Part shown: positions 13,858 to 25,800 of the stretch, one piece after another | Numbering within the stretch: position 1 is the first letter of the stretch | Layout: every line of letters begins with the position of its first letter | Assembly (NCBI GenBank): GCA_031551725.1 | Contig: JAVBNF010000063.1 | Span: 1 to 31,739 of the forward strand | Source of the DNA: JAVBNF01 sp031551725 | Lineage (GTDB): Bacteria > Bacteroidota > Bacteroidia > Bacteroidales > P3 | Direction: 5' to 3' | Length of the DNA: 31,739 nt | Program-made: the position numbers and the translations under genes | Notes under the pieces: model-generated | Databases searched by the model: none | Told to the model about the DNA's origin: nothing | The model's input: only the letters and a program-made list of their open reading frames with translations

Positions 13858-16800
13858 TTAATTTTCCTTATCTTTTTTGCTCTTTTTTCTTTCCTGAATC
13901 CGTTGCCACAATTGGTAGAAACTTGGAATAAAAATCGTTCCTAACAAAGCACTGGCAATCATTCCCGCAAACACAGCAATACCGAGCGATACACGGCTTG
14001 ATGATCCGGCACCTGTTGCTGTTACTAAAGGCATTACACCGAGGATAAATGCAAACGACGTCATCAAAATCGGACGGAAACGACGTGTACCGGCCTCCAA
14101 TGCCGATTCAAAAATCGATTTACCTGATTTGCGGTAATCGCGCGCAAATTCCACAATCAAAATTGCATTTTTCGCCGAAAGCGCAATCAATAGCACAATA
14201 CCAATTTGTGTATAAACACTGATTGGCTGCTTCATAATCACACACCCGATAATCACACCAAGCAGAGCAATGGGCACACCCATAATAACGGCGGCCGGGC
14301 TGGTGAAACTTTCATATTGCGCAGCTAATACTAAATATACAATAATCAAAGCCAATGCAAGGATAATAATGGTCGTGCTTCCGGCTTGTTTTTCTTGAAA
14401 AGCCATCGAAGTCCATTCATAACCCCACGAAGTGCCATATTTCTGATCGGCCATGCTTTCCATAATCTGGATGGCTTCACCGGAACTTTTGCCAACGGCG
14501 CCCATGCCCGAAATCATCGCTGCCGGATACATATTGTAGCGATAAATCAATTCACTTCCTAATTGCGTTCTCAAAGTCGTAAATGCAGAAAACGGAACCA
14601 TATCACCGTCACTGTTGCGAACGCTGATCTTCAAAATGTCTTTCGGATCCGAACGGTCGTTGGTTCCGGCCTGTAATTTTACTTGATAAATTTTACCATA
14701 TTTAATAAAGTCATTTACATATTGCGAGCCTAAATAAATAGAAAGCGTTTTGAATACGTCGTTCAACGAAAGTTGAAGCATTTTTACTTTCTCGCGGTCG
14801 ATATCCAAATATAACTGAGGAATGCTTGCGCGGATACCTGTACGTAGATACATTAGCCCCGATTGATTATTACCGTCAAATACCGTTTCGTCGGCCATTT
14901 TTTGCAATTCCACATTGCCGTAGCGACTGCGATCTTGCAAAATAAACTCGAAACCGCTGCTTTGTCCCAAGCCGGTGATAGCAGGAGGGGAGAACGCCAT
15001 AACGTCAGCATTGTCAATACTTGCTGCTTTTTCGTTGATAATTCTGGAAATAGCGGCAGCCGATTGATTTTTGCCTTTACGCAAATCCCAGTCTTTCAAG
15101 ATAACAAACACGGAACCGGCATTTGTCATGGCCGCTTGTTCCATCATCGAATAACCGTTGATCAACAAATAGGTTTGTATTTCCGGAATGGAATCAATAA
15201 TAGCACCGACTTCTTTTAGGGTCAAACGGGTTTGGTTGGTAGATGAGCCGTCCGGCAAATCCACGCTGGCGATCAAATAACCTTGGTCTTCATTCGGAAC
15301 GAATGATGTCGGCCAAGTCATAAATCCAAAAATGGCAGCCGCTGAGAGTGCGAGGAAAATAACCATTGTCATGGCCATTTTTCGTAAAGAGCCTTTTACG
15401 ATCCAGCTGTAACCACTTGTTAGTTTATCAAAATAGTTGTTGAAATATTTAAAAACAAAGAACTTGCTTTCTTGATGAGGTTTTAGGATGAGTACACATA
15501 AAGCCGGACTCAGTGTAAGCGCATTAAAACCACTTAACACGGTTGCCACTGCAATCGTTAACGCAAATTGTTTGTACAACTCTCCGGTAATTCCACCGAT
15601 AAATGCAGTTGGAATAAATACTGCCAACATCACAAGTACAACGCCGATCAACGCACCGGATACTTCATCCATCGCTTTAATCGTTGCTTCTCGAACAGAC
15701 GGCACACCTTCTTCCAAGTGTTTAAACGTATTTTCAACAACAATAATCGCATCATCCACCACAATACCAATCGCAAGGATGATTCCGAAAAGTGTTAACG
15801 TATTAATAGAGAATCCCAGCAACTGCATAACTGCAAACGTTCCAATCAGTGAAACGGGAATAGTAGCGGCCGGAATGAGTACTGCACGCCAATCTTGCAA
15901 GAAAAGCATAATTACGATAAGTACTAAGATGATGGCTTCGAACAAAGTATGATAAACTTCTTCGATGGATTTGGATACGAATTTTGTAGTGTCAAGTGTA
16001 ACTTCCCATTCGACTCCTTTCGGAAAAAACTTACTGAGTTCATGCATTTTTGCTTCCACTCCTTGAGCAACATTCAACGCATTGGCGCCTGGAAGCTGAT
16101 AAATGGAAATAGCCGCAACCGGCTTGTCTTTCAAGGATGACTCGGTGTAATAATTCTTGCTTCCCAATTCGATGGTGGCGACATCTTTTATACGCAGATA
16201 TTGCCCATCGGGAAGCGCTTTAACGACAATGTTTTTAAATTCTTCTTCCGTTTGTAAACGACCGGTAACGTCCAACGAATATTGATAGATTTGTTCGTTA
16301 GCTGTGGGTTCTTCGCCGATTTTTCCGGAAGTTACCTGCATGTTTTGTTCTTGCAGAGCTGTGCTGACATCGGATGGCGTAAGCCCACGAATTTGGAGTT
16401 TGTCCGGATCTAACCAAATACGCATACTGTAATCATCCGATCCGAAAAGGTCAACTTGTCCAACACCGGGAATACGTTTCAACTCATCCGTGATGTTCAA
16501 CTTCGCGTAATTTGAAAGGAAAAGGCCGTCAATATTGGGATCGGACGATTTAATCGAAATAAACATGACGATGTTTGTCGATTTCTTTTCTGTAGTAATC
16601 CCTAAACGTTTGACTTCTTCGGGCAAACTATTGCTTGCAATACTCACACGGTTTTGCACTAAAACGGTGGCCATATCGATATCGGTTCCAACTTCAAAAG
16701 TAATGGTAAGAGTATAAGTTCCAAGACTTGAAGAAGTGGACGACATATAAATCATGTTCTCCACGCCGTTCACTTGTTCCTCAATAGGAGTAGCTACTGT

Positions 16801-16977
16801 TTCGGCGATAGTTTGCGCATTCGCACCCGGATAAGTTGCAGTAACTGTAACGGTTGGCGGTGTAATGGTTGGATATTGCGCAATCGGCAATACCCCTATA
16901 CATACTAATCCCGCAAGGATAATCAAAATGGAGAGTACCGCTGCGAAAATAGGTCTATTGATAAAAAAACGAGACAT
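13858..16977 (-). CDS. RND multidrug efflux transporter, inner membrane (HAE1/AcrB-like)
   Basis: This 1039-residue transporter (usual AcrB length) exports hydrophobic compounds by proton exchange as a trimer in the inner membrane. It starts MSRFFINRPIFAAVLSI and has the conserved proton-relay residues: the DD pair in IGIVVDDAIIVVENTF and the lysine in LIALSAKNAILIVEFARD. The 12-helix layout with two large periplasmic loops is visible (TPPTVTVTATYPGANAQT, EEQVNGVENMIYMSS). It is the last gene of an OMF-MFP-RND set, with 73 nt to the adaptor gene. That spacer contains the simple repeat GTTTAATGTTTAAA. The exported substrates cannot be read from the sequence. Confidence 0.95.
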   Translation of the reverse strand: MSRFFINRPIFAAVLSILIILAGLVCIGVLPIAQYPTITPPTVTVTATYPGANAQTIAETVATPIEEQVNGVENMIYMSSTSSSLGTYTLTITFEVGTDIDMATVLVQNRVSIASNSLPEEVKRLGITTEKKSTNIVMFISIKSSDPNIDGLFLSNYAKLNITDELKRIPGVGQVDLFGSDDYSMRIWLDPDKLQIRGLTPSDVSTALQEQNMQVTSGKIGEEPTANEQIYQYSLDVTGRLQTEEEFKNIVVKALPDGQYLRIKDVATIELGSKNYYTESSLKDKPVAAISIYQLPGANALNVAQGVEAKMHELSKFFPKGVEWEVTLDTTKFVSKSIEEVYHTLFEAIILVLIVIMLFLQDWRAVLIPAATIPVSLIGTFAVMQLLGFSINTLTLFGIILAIGIVVDDAIIVVENTFKHLEEGVPSVREATIKAMDEVSGALIGVVLVMLAVFIPTAFIGGITGELYKQFALTIAVATVLSGFNALTLSPALCVLILKPHQESKFFVFKYFNNYFDKLTSGYSWIVKGSLRKMAMTMVIFLALSAAAIFGFMTWPTSFVPNEDQGYLIASVDLPDGSSTNQTRLTLKEVGAIIDSIPEIQTYLLINGYSMMEQAAMTNAGSVFVILKDWDLRKGKNQSAAAISRIINEKAASIDNADVMAFSPPAITGLGQSSGFEFILQDRSRYGNVELQKMADETVFDGNNQSGLMYLRTGIRASIPQLYLDIDREKVKMLQLSLNDVFKTLSIYLGSQYVNDFIKYGKIYQVKLQAGTNDRSDPKDILKISVRNSDGDMVPFSAFTTLRTQLGSELIYRYNMYPAAMISGMGAVGKSSGEAIQIMESMADQKYGTSWGYEWTSMAFQEKQAGSTTIIILALALIIVYLVLAAQYESFTSPAAVIMGVPIALLGVIIGCVIMKQPISVYTQIGIVLLIALSAKNAILIVEFARDYRKSGKSIFESALEAGTRRFRPILMTSFAFILGVMPLVTATGAGSSSRVSLGIAVFAGMIASALLGTIFIPSFYQLWQRIQERKKSKKDKEN

Positions 16978-17050
16978 TTTTTGTTTGTTTAATGTTTAAA
17001 GTTTAATGTTTAAGAGAAGAGCATTCATAACCCATATCTCATAACTCTTA

Positions 17051-18277
17051 TTATTTGTCCTTCGAAACTGTTTTTACTTTCTCGTTTCCTTGCTTCTTAT
17101 CTGTTTCTGGATTCATTGCATCTCCGTTTTCTTCCGGTTTCGGGCTTTTTGTTGATACGTTTAAGGTTTCTTTAACGGGAACGATTTTCAAACCATCACG
17201 GGCTTTCATCAAACCGTTTACAACAATAAGGTCTTTGGTGGTGATGCCGCTTTCTACTTCGCGCATATTGTCGGAATCCAACATGCCTACTTTAATTGAA
17301 CGATATTCCAACATATTCGAATCGTTTACAACATATACAAAACGTCCGGTTTGATCGGTTCCGATAGCTTCTTCCGGAACGATCATTGCATTTTTCTCAA
17401 CATAAAACGGAAGGCTTACTTTTACATACAAGCCATCGGTTAAATCGCCTTTTTTATTGTCCACAATAGCGCGCATATCCATAGAACCTGTTGCTAAATG
17501 AATGTTTGGCGCAAAATATTCCAACGTGCCTTTATACATAGTCGGATTTTCTGAGCCCACATAAATTTCAATATTTTTTAGATTAAAATCGGGATTTTTT
17601 TGCGCATCATTTTGCAAAATAGCCAAATATTTAGAATCTTCAATACTGAAATTTACATATAATTCATCATTTTGATATAAAGAAGCTAAAACACCGGATA
17701 AAGCATTTACATAATTACCTTTATCCACAAGACTTTTGGAAATTTCACCGGAGATAGGGGCTTTGATGTAGCAATAGTCCAAATTGGTTTGTGCGGTACG
17801 TAAATCCGCTTTCGCAGAAGAAACGGAGGCTTTGGCTTTATCCACGTCGGTTTTGGCCTTTAAAACGTCCATTTCACTCACGGCGTTACTTTTTGCCGCT
17901 TCGGTAACTCTATTCAATGCAATTTCAGCCAAATCCAATTGAGCTTTAGCTGTTTCGAGATTTGCTTTGGCAATTTCTACTTTGTCTTCGTAAGTGCGAG
18001 GCTCAATTACAAATAATAATTGACCTTCTTTAACCATTTTACCGGGTGTAAAACATATTTTTTCCAAATATCCCGATACGCGGGCAACAATTTCCACTTT
18101 TTGTTTGGATTGCAAATAACCCGGATATTCCACATGATATTGCAAATCGCGTGTTGCCGGATTTGCCACAGCTATTTGTGGAGCCTCCGAACCTTGAAAT
18201 GTATTTTTCTTGCTTCCGCAACTTGTCGTTCCAAGTGCAACAGCTAAAGCAACTAATAAACTAACCTTCTTTATCAT
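17051..18277 (-). CDS. RND efflux periplasmic adaptor (AcrA-like MFP lipoprotein)
   Basis: The 408-residue adaptor links the RND pump to the outer-membrane channel. It carries a lipoprotein signal (lipobox TTSC, Cys20) and a lipoyl-like half (ARVSGYLEKICFTPGKMVKEGQ). A coiled-coil alpha-hairpin follows (about AKANLETAKAQLDLAEIALN to KADLRTAQTNLDYC), then the second lipoyl half (IKAPISGEISKSLVDKGNYV) and beta-barrel and membrane-proximal domains. A Lys/Glu-rich tail ends the protein. It lies in the efflux operon between the OMF and RND genes. Confidence 0.93.
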   Translation of the reverse strand: MIKKVSLLVALAVALGTTSCGSKKNTFQGSEAPQIAVANPATRDLQYHVEYPGYLQSKQKVEIVARVSGYLEKICFTPGKMVKEGQLLFVIEPRTYEDKVEIAKANLETAKAQLDLAEIALNRVTEAAKSNAVSEMDVLKAKTDVDKAKASVSSAKADLRTAQTNLDYCYIKAPISGEISKSLVDKGNYVNALSGVLASLYQNDELYVNFSIEDSKYLAILQNDAQKNPDFNLKNIEIYVGSENPTMYKGTLEYFAPNIHLATGSMDMRAIVDNKKGDLTDGLYVKVSLPFYVEKNAMIVPEEAIGTDQTGRFVYVVNDSNMLEYRSIKVGMLDSDNMREVESGITTKDLIVVNGLMKARDGLKIVPVKETLNVSTKSPKPEENGDAMNPETDKKQGNEKVKTVSKDK

Positions 18278-18308
18278 AATCTATAATGTAAATTTAATTC
18301 CTAATTCC

Positions 18309-18334
18309 GTCATGGCGAGCATAGCGGGGCCACC
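18309..18334. repeat. Dispersed intergenic repeat, copy 2
   Basis: GTCATGGCGAGC followed by GGGGCCACC, sharing the first 12 bases with copy 1 at 13819. It lies between the OMF stop and the adaptor start. Confidence 0.5.
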
Positions 18335-18337
18335 TAA

Positions 18338-19726
18338 TTAATTGTTCCATTTCCCACCGATAGCGCGATAGAACTGTATCAAATATTGCAAATTATTGCC
18401 TTGCGATTCTACCATTTGACTTTCGTAGCTTAAAAGCGAACGTTGAGCATCCAACACGTTTTGGAAATCAATCAAACCTTGCTTGTAAAGCGTAAGTGCA
18501 AGATCTAAAGTCAACTTAGCCTGTTCGTAAGCCAATGTTTTTGCTTCGGTTTCTTTGATTGAACTACTGTATAATGTCATCGAATTATCCACTTCTTGCA
18601 AAGCGTTTAATACCGTGTAATTATAACTATTGATGGATTCGTCCAAGTCGGTACGGGCATATTTGTTCACCTGATAGTTGCGTGCGCCGCTGAAAATTGT
18701 CCAACGTACGCTCGGTGCAATTTGCCAAGTCATATTTTCTTGATTGGTAAAAGTTTCAAAATCTTTAGAGCCATAGCCGATACTTCCGTTCAAGTAAAAT
18801 TTAGGCCAGAAATCTGCGCGCGAAGCGCCCAACGACGCGGCTTTGGATTCAACCAAATGTTCAGCACTCAATACATCCGGACGTTGACGGATTAAGCTGC
18901 CCGGAAGTCCAACCAATATGGTTGTTGAAGAGGTTGGAAGAGGTTTTACTTCAGATAAAAGTTCGCGCATATTCCACGGATATTCACCGCATAAAACGCC
19001 TAATGCATTAATCAATTGAGCAACATTGGCTCCTAATTGCGGAAGCATGGCCAATGTGCTGTTGTAAACCGTTTTTGCTTGTGCAACATCTAATTGCGAT
19101 GCCAAGCCCGATTTATAACGCGCTTCCGTAATTTGCAAAACAGTATCTTGCGAAGCCAAGTTGCGTTGTGCCACTTCCAATTGTGTTTGCGCTGTACGTA
19201 AATTAACATAAGTGGACGAAACTTGTGTACAAAGCATCACCATGATACTATTGAATTCTTCGCGTGAAGCATAATAGTTTTCGCGTTGTGCATGTGCCTT
19301 TCCGCGAACACTTCCAATAATGTCTATTTCCCAACTCATGTCCAACGATGCTGTGAGCGGTCGAACGGTTGTTTGTGGTAAACCGGTAATGGATGCACTT
19401 GTTTGCTGAGGTGCATAAGCACCGTTTAACGAAATCTCCGGATAATAACCGCTTTGTTGTGATCGCCAGAGAGATTTGGCTTTGTCCACGCGATTTAATG
19501 CTATTAAAACATCCGAATTGTTTTTAATCGCTTTATCAATTAAAGAATTCAATAGAGCGTCATCCAGTAGATGTTGCGATTGGTAATTCATTTCCGGATC
19601 AGCTGTGAATACTGTGCTGTCCTGAAAATTCCATTGTCCGGGCAATGAATCGATTTTCTGTGGATGCCCTGCGTGGGAGTACATCCATACAAAAGAAAAA
19701 ACAAAGAATAAAAGCCTTTTATACAT
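18338..19726 (-). CDS. RND efflux outer membrane factor (TolC/OprM-like)
   Basis: The 462-residue protein forms the outer-membrane channel of the efflux pump. It has a signal peptide (MYKRLLFFVFSFVWMYSHAG) without a lipobox cysteine. The two OEP repeats are visible: NNSDVLIALNRVDKAKSLWR...YYPEISLNG in the first half and SLGASRADFWPKFYLNGSIGYGS...LYKQGLIDFQNVLDAQRSL in the second. It is first in the operon (OMF-MFP-RND), unlike the more common MFP-RND-OMF order, which fits the TATATTTG promoter immediately upstream. Confidence 0.93.
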   Translation of the reverse strand: MYKRLLFFVFSFVWMYSHAGHPQKIDSLPGQWNFQDSTVFTADPEMNYQSQHLLDDALLNSLIDKAIKNNSDVLIALNRVDKAKSLWRSQQSGYYPEISLNGAYAPQQTSASITGLPQTTVRPLTASLDMSWEIDIIGSVRGKAHAQRENYYASREEFNSIMVMLCTQVSSTYVNLRTAQTQLEVAQRNLASQDTVLQITEARYKSGLASQLDVAQAKTVYNSTLAMLPQLGANVAQLINALGVLCGEYPWNMRELLSEVKPLPTSSTTILVGLPGSLIRQRPDVLSAEHLVESKAASLGASRADFWPKFYLNGSIGYGSKDFETFTNQENMTWQIAPSVRWTIFSGARNYQVNKYARTDLDESINSYNYTVLNALQEVDNSMTLYSSSIKETEAKTLAYEQAKLTLDLALTLYKQGLIDFQNVLDAQRSLLSYESQMVESQGNNLQYLIQFYRAIGGKWNN

Positions 19727-19754
19727 TTTTAGTAATTTGCAAAAAAATTAGAAG

Positions 19755-19762
19755 CAAATATA
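19755..19762 (-). promoter_or_regulatory. Promoter -7 element of the efflux operon
   Basis: TATATTTG on the minus strand lies about 29 nt before the ATG at 19726, so the 5' UTR is about 22 nt. The expected -33 position falls inside the terminator hairpin of the giant gene. Confidence 0.6.
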
Positions 19763-19802
19763 TGAAAAAAAAATGGGTAATCAAAATTTTGATTACCCAT
19801 TT
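19762..19802 (-). terminator. Intrinsic terminator of the giant surface protein gene
   Basis: The inverted repeat ATGGGTAATCAAAA / TTTTGATTACCCAT is a near-perfect hairpin with T-runs on both strands, so it could act in either direction. It directly precedes the efflux promoter. Confidence 0.85.
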
Positions 19803-19820
19803 TTTTTCACTTTATAAATC

Positions 19821-22800
19821 TTAGTTGACAATTAACTTTAAGCGTTGGTTGTCGACAATCACAATGTAGATTCCCGGAGTGTAATTATCCAACGGAATTT
19901 TGTGGATTGTTTCTTTTTCCAACAATTGTTCAAATTTCGGAGCGCCACCTTGCATGCTGTAGATTTTCACCCATGCCCGGTCTTTTTTACCTGTGAAATA
20001 AAGCCCGAATTGATCGTGCGCAGGGTTAGGCGTTAAGAACACGTTGAAACTGACTTCCGTTTTTTCTTGTACATCAGTAGCTTTCGCACGGAACACCGTG
20101 AAATGGTAGATTTTTCTAACAGTGGTGTCGTGAGCAACAACATTCAAACTGAATACGTTGTTTCCGACTTTCAATGGAGCGTCTTCAATATTGCCTTCTA
20201 CTTTCGCTTTGCGATCAGCGGCAACACCTTTTATTGAAATGTCATCAACGTCATTATCCACATAAATCATATATCCAACAGTGTTCGGATGGAAAACGGG
20301 AGAGAGGTTGCCGGCATTGAAAACAACATCGTCCAAATCGGCATTTTTCGATAATACCTCCGGTTCTTCTTCCTCTTCGTCGTCAGGATTTGGCGTGTCA
20401 ACATCGGCAGCACGGATAATGGTTACCGAATATAATTTTTTATAATTGGTGTCTTGTGCAACTACCTCAAAACCGAATACGTTGTTTCCAATTTCAAGCG
20501 GCATATCTACAATGTTTCCAACAGTGGCCAATGAATCTTCAACATGAGCTGTGATGCTGATTTGGTCAACACGATGTGCAACATTTACAATGTAATCCAA
20601 AACATTCGGATCGAAACCGGCAACACTATCGGTGCTTAACGTAAAACCTGTTAGGTTTGCATTAGTAGATAAAGCCGGTGTAGCTGTGGAGTCTTGACGA
20701 ATAACAGTTACAGTGTAAATTGCCTGTGTGCTTTCGTCTTCAGCCGTCACAGTGATGCTATATTCGTTTTCACCAACAGCTAAATCAACATTTACCAAAT
20801 TGCCGCTAACAATAGCGCTGTCGTGTGTGGCTGTTCCAACTAAAGTAAGTGTGTCTACGGAATGTTCAACCGTAACTTCATAATTCAAGGTAGAAGCACT
20901 GAAGTTTGCAATTGCTGTTCCGTTTACTTTAATACCCGACAAACTTGCATCGGATGAAGCAGCGCGAGTGATGTTGACAGTGTACGTCTTCTTGTAGTTA
21001 GTGTCTTGGGCAACAACCTTGATTTCAAATGTGTTGATGCCTACTTTCAAAACCTTGTTATCAACAGTTCCGCTTATACTTGCTGTTAAATCTGAAGGGA
21101 TGGCAGTAATAGTCACTGTTTGAGTACTGTTTGGATAGTCAAACGAATAGAGCGTAGTATTTGCATCGAAATCGGAAACCGCTACACTGTTTATAGAGAT
21201 CAAACTCAGATCGGCATTCGTCGATTTTGCACGGATAATGTTTACAACATAAGTTAATTGGGTTGTTCCATCTGCGGCAGTAACAACAATATTAAATGTA
21301 TTTGTTCCAACATTTAGATTTGCATTGTTTGCAAGTCCGGTAATTGTGGCATCTGCTTGCGCTTTATCAACGGTAAGCGTGGCTCTGTTTGTTTCATTTC
21401 CAACAGAAATTGTGTAAGCCAATGTATCTGTATGGAAATTAGCAATAGCAGTTCCATTAAATGAAATACTGCTCAAGTGTGCGTTGGTCGATCTTGCACG
21501 GATTACAGTGATGGTGTATGTTTTTGAAACAGTATCGTCTTGTGCGACAACAACAACATTGAATATGTTTTCACCCACATTCAAACTTGAATCACTTACC
21601 ATGCCGCGAACCACCGTTGCATAAGCATCGTCTGTTTCCGCGTAAATAGAAGCAGTGTTCGTTTCGTAGTCAACATCGACGATATATGATAGCGTATTTG
21701 CGTCGAAATTGTCAACAGAAATTCCGTTTACGGAAAGGCTGCTCAAATCGGCATTGGTAGATAATACCTCCGGAGTTGCAGTGTCATCACGAACAACATA
21801 CACGGTATACGTTTTAGTTGTTCTGCCGTTTTGTGCGGTAACAACCAATTCGAATTTGTTAGAGTCAATAGCAAGTGGTGCATTTTCTATTGCGCCTACA
21901 TAAGTGGCGGTAGCATCTGCAAGCGTAGCAGAAATAGTAGCCGTTTCTGTAGTTCCGCTAACACGTTTCCGATAAGCAGTATTGCTCGATGAAAAACCGC
22001 TTATAGCTTCATTGTTGACGAAAATGGCACTCAAATTTGCATTTGATGATGAGTCGCGAACAATTTTTATATCATAAACCAATTGAGTGCTTTTGTTTTC
22101 GGCGGTAACTGTCAATCTAAACGTTGTGTCGCCCACTGGAATCGCAACATTCGTCACAAGTCCGGCAATACGTGCATTGTTGTGCATTGTTGTCGCTGTG
22201 ATGCTGACTTGATGCACACTGTTTTGAACTCCTACCGTATATTCATGAGTATCTGCATTGAAACCGGCAACCGCTGTTCCATTGACTGCTATCGTATTCA
22301 GTTTTGCATTTGAAGACGAATCGCGGATAATGGTAATTCTGTATATTTTTGTAAATGAAATGTTTTCGGCAGTTACGAATAATTGGAAGGAATTACTACC
22401 AACGTTCAAATTCTGATTAGTCACTTTTCCGGACAAATTGGCCGTTGCGTCGGCAACAATTCCATCAATACTTGCCTTGGTAATGTCGTTTCCGACACGA
22501 ACCGTATAAGTAAGAGTATCTGCATTGAAAGGTTTAACAGTATCTCCATTTATCGTGATAGCCCTCAAATAAGCGTTGGTCGATTTTGCGCGGAGTACAT
22601 TCACTGTATACTGAAGTTGTGTTGTTCCGTCTTCTGCAGTAACTGTTAACACAAAAGAATTGTTTCCAACATTTAAGGCTTTGCTTAACGTTCCTGAAAT
22701 AATGGCGCTATCATGAGCAACAGAGGCTGTAATTGTCGCGTGAGTTGTATCATTCGGGAAGTCTACGCTATATACAAAGTCGGTTTGGCTGAAGTTGGCA

Positions 22801-25800
22801 ACAGGTGTTCCGTTTACAGCAAGTGCACTTAAATGAGCATTTGTAGATTTTAAACGAGTAACGGTCACAACATACGTTCTTTGGTAGTTTGTATCTTCGG
22901 CTTTAACCGTGATCTCAAACCTGTTTTCTCCAACAGTCAAAGGAGCATTTGCCACTGTGCCAGCTAAAGTAGCAGTTGCATCAGCTTTTACTGCATCAAT
23001 AGTCGCAGATACCACTTCATTCGAAACAGTATAAGTGTATTCGGTCGTATTTGCACTGAAAGCAGGAGTAAGTTGATTGCTTCCATTTACAGTAATTCCA
23101 CTCAAGTTGGCGTTGGTCGATTTGGCTCGAACCACATTCACAACGTATGGACGTTGCGTAGTACCATCTTCAGCGGTAACTGTTAATACAAATGTACTTT
23201 CTCCCGTGGGAATTGAGATTGCGGAGCTAACAGTTCCTGACACTGTCGCATTGGCATGAGATGTGGCAGCTGCGAGCGTAAGCATATTTGCGCCATTCAA
23301 AACAGGAATTGTATAGTTGAGTGTATCTGCATGGAAAGTAGAAATAGCTGTTCCATTTACCGAAATAGATTTTAACGTGGCATCGGATGAAGGTGCACGT
23401 CTAATGGTAATGGTATAGTTTTTGGTTTGAGTCGGATTTTGAGCAGTCACTAAGACATTAAATACATTGTCTCCAACATTTAAGGTGTTACTTCCAAGAT
23501 TGCCTGAAATTGTAGCTGTGGTGTCGGCTGCAACAGCACGGATATTGGCGGTGGTAACATTGTTTGCAACATTCAATGTGTAAGTAGGGGTATTTGCATT
23601 GAAACCTGCCACCATGTTGTTATTTACAATCAGACTATCTAAATTTGCATTTAGTGATTTTGCACGATCAACTGTTACGATATAAGTTTGATGAACGCTC
23701 GTATCTTCAGCAGTAACGACCAAGTAGAATTTATTTTCTCCAACCTTCAACGAAGCGCCGGTTACAGCGCCTGTATATGTGGCGCTATCATGGGCAACAC
23801 GTCCGCTGATACTGATGGTACGAGTGTCATTATCTACAGACAGATTGTAGGTTAATTTCGTCATACTGAAGTCCTCAATTAGACTGCTGTTAACGGAAAT
23901 GCTCGCTAAACGGGCATCAGTAGATGCAGCGCGAATAACTTTGTACGAAAATTCATTGTAGATATTTCTATTTTCAGCAGTAATTGTAAATGTGATATCG
24001 TAGCTTCCGGTTGATAAATCCTCAAGTTTAAATTGATTATTTTCATTTTTAGTCAAAGGAGTAAGAGGTCCTCCGTTTTTTGAAACTACGCATTCAACCG
24101 TTGCACTGTCGTGATTCGGAATGGTGTTAAATACGATTTCATCAGTCTCTGCACTAACCATAACTGCATTTTCAGGAAGATCATCATTTTGAATAATACT
24201 TCCGGCAGAAGATGGAGTGAAGTCAAATGTTTTAACAGTAGCGTCTGTAGAAGGAGCACGCCTAACAGTTACCGTATAACTACGAGTGTTTCCGGCTTCG
24301 GAAGCAGCTGTCAATGTAAATACATACGTTCCTGTTTTCAGACTATCTAAAGAGAAGGCATTGTTGTTGTTCGCCGTAAGGCTAACAGCCGCACCACCAT
24401 TCTTAGATACTGTGCAAGAAACAACTTCGGCACTGTCGTGCGTTGTTTCCGCTGAAATGGAAATCGCATTCACATTGCTGCTAATATCTAAGTTGCTGTT
24501 ATCTGCAAGATTGTTAAAGACTACAACCGCACCGCTATCCACTTTAATGGTTTTTAAACTTGCATCTGTGGAAGGCATGCGGATAACTGTAACCACGTAT
24601 GGACGACTAACAGTTGGATCTTCGGCCGTTACCGTAAAGGTGAATGTATAAGTACCGGTATGTAAATTATCCAGATTGAAAGTTCCGTCGCTATTAGGAA
24701 TGATGGTTGAAGTAGTGCCGTCAGCTTTGGTAACGGAAGCTGTCACAATAGCACTGTCGTGGGAAGGAGTAGGTCTGAAACGAACAACATCCACATCACT
24801 TGTAACCTCAAGCGCAGTGCCTGTTTGTACGGGAAGATTCACAATACCGTCCACAACCGTTTGATCCGGATTTTGAGCAATTAAGCCGGTTTCAACAGAA
24901 GCCGAACGAATAACGGTTACCGTATAAACTTTTCTAACATCAGGATCTTCTGCAGTAACTGTGAAAAGAACTGTATATGTGCCTGTTGTAAGGTTGCTTA
25001 AAGTGTAAACACCGCTCAACGGAGACAATGTTTGTGCACTGCCGCCATTTTTGGCAACCGTACAAACAAAAGAAGCACTGTCGTGTGCCGCTTCGGCTGC
25101 TAATTTCACTTCTGTGATACGGCTGCTCACAATAACAGTATTCGAAGGGCTAATCGCCAAATTATAGAATTCGTTAGTTGTGTCAATTGCAATACGTTTT
25201 AAATCGGCATTCCCCGAGCGTCCGCGTTTAACAACGGCAGTATAAGTACGGGTTGTAGTTTTATCCTCGGCAGTTACCGTGAAAGTGAATGTGTAAATAC
25301 CCGTATTTAAATTTCCTAATGAAAAATAACCATCTGTTTCATCAATCGAAACAGCCGTTTCTCCATTTGCCGACATCATACAGGTCACAGTGGCGCTGTC
25401 GTGATTAGGAACAGGAGTGAAGCGAACAGTACTTACAGTTGCATCTACTCTCAAAGTGTCCAATGTAGGAATCGGCATGTTGGCGATACCCAAAACCGGG
25501 TTTTGGTTAACAGGGAGCTCTTTCAAGCTGGCATCGGTCGACGAGCGTCTTTCTATATTAATAGTATAGGTTTTAGAAACGTTTGTATCTTCGGCTTTTA
25601 CTATGAAAGTTACTACATAGTTGGCGGTTACAAGTCCGGAAATTGCGAATTTACCATTTACTTTAGCAACAGCAACAGCTGTTCCACCGTTTTTAGCAAT
25701 ACTGCAACTTACTTTTGCACTGTCATGAGTGGGAATTGCTTCAAAGCTGATGCTACGAATTTCGCCGTTTAGGCTAAGCGTATTGTTTGCTTGAATCGGC

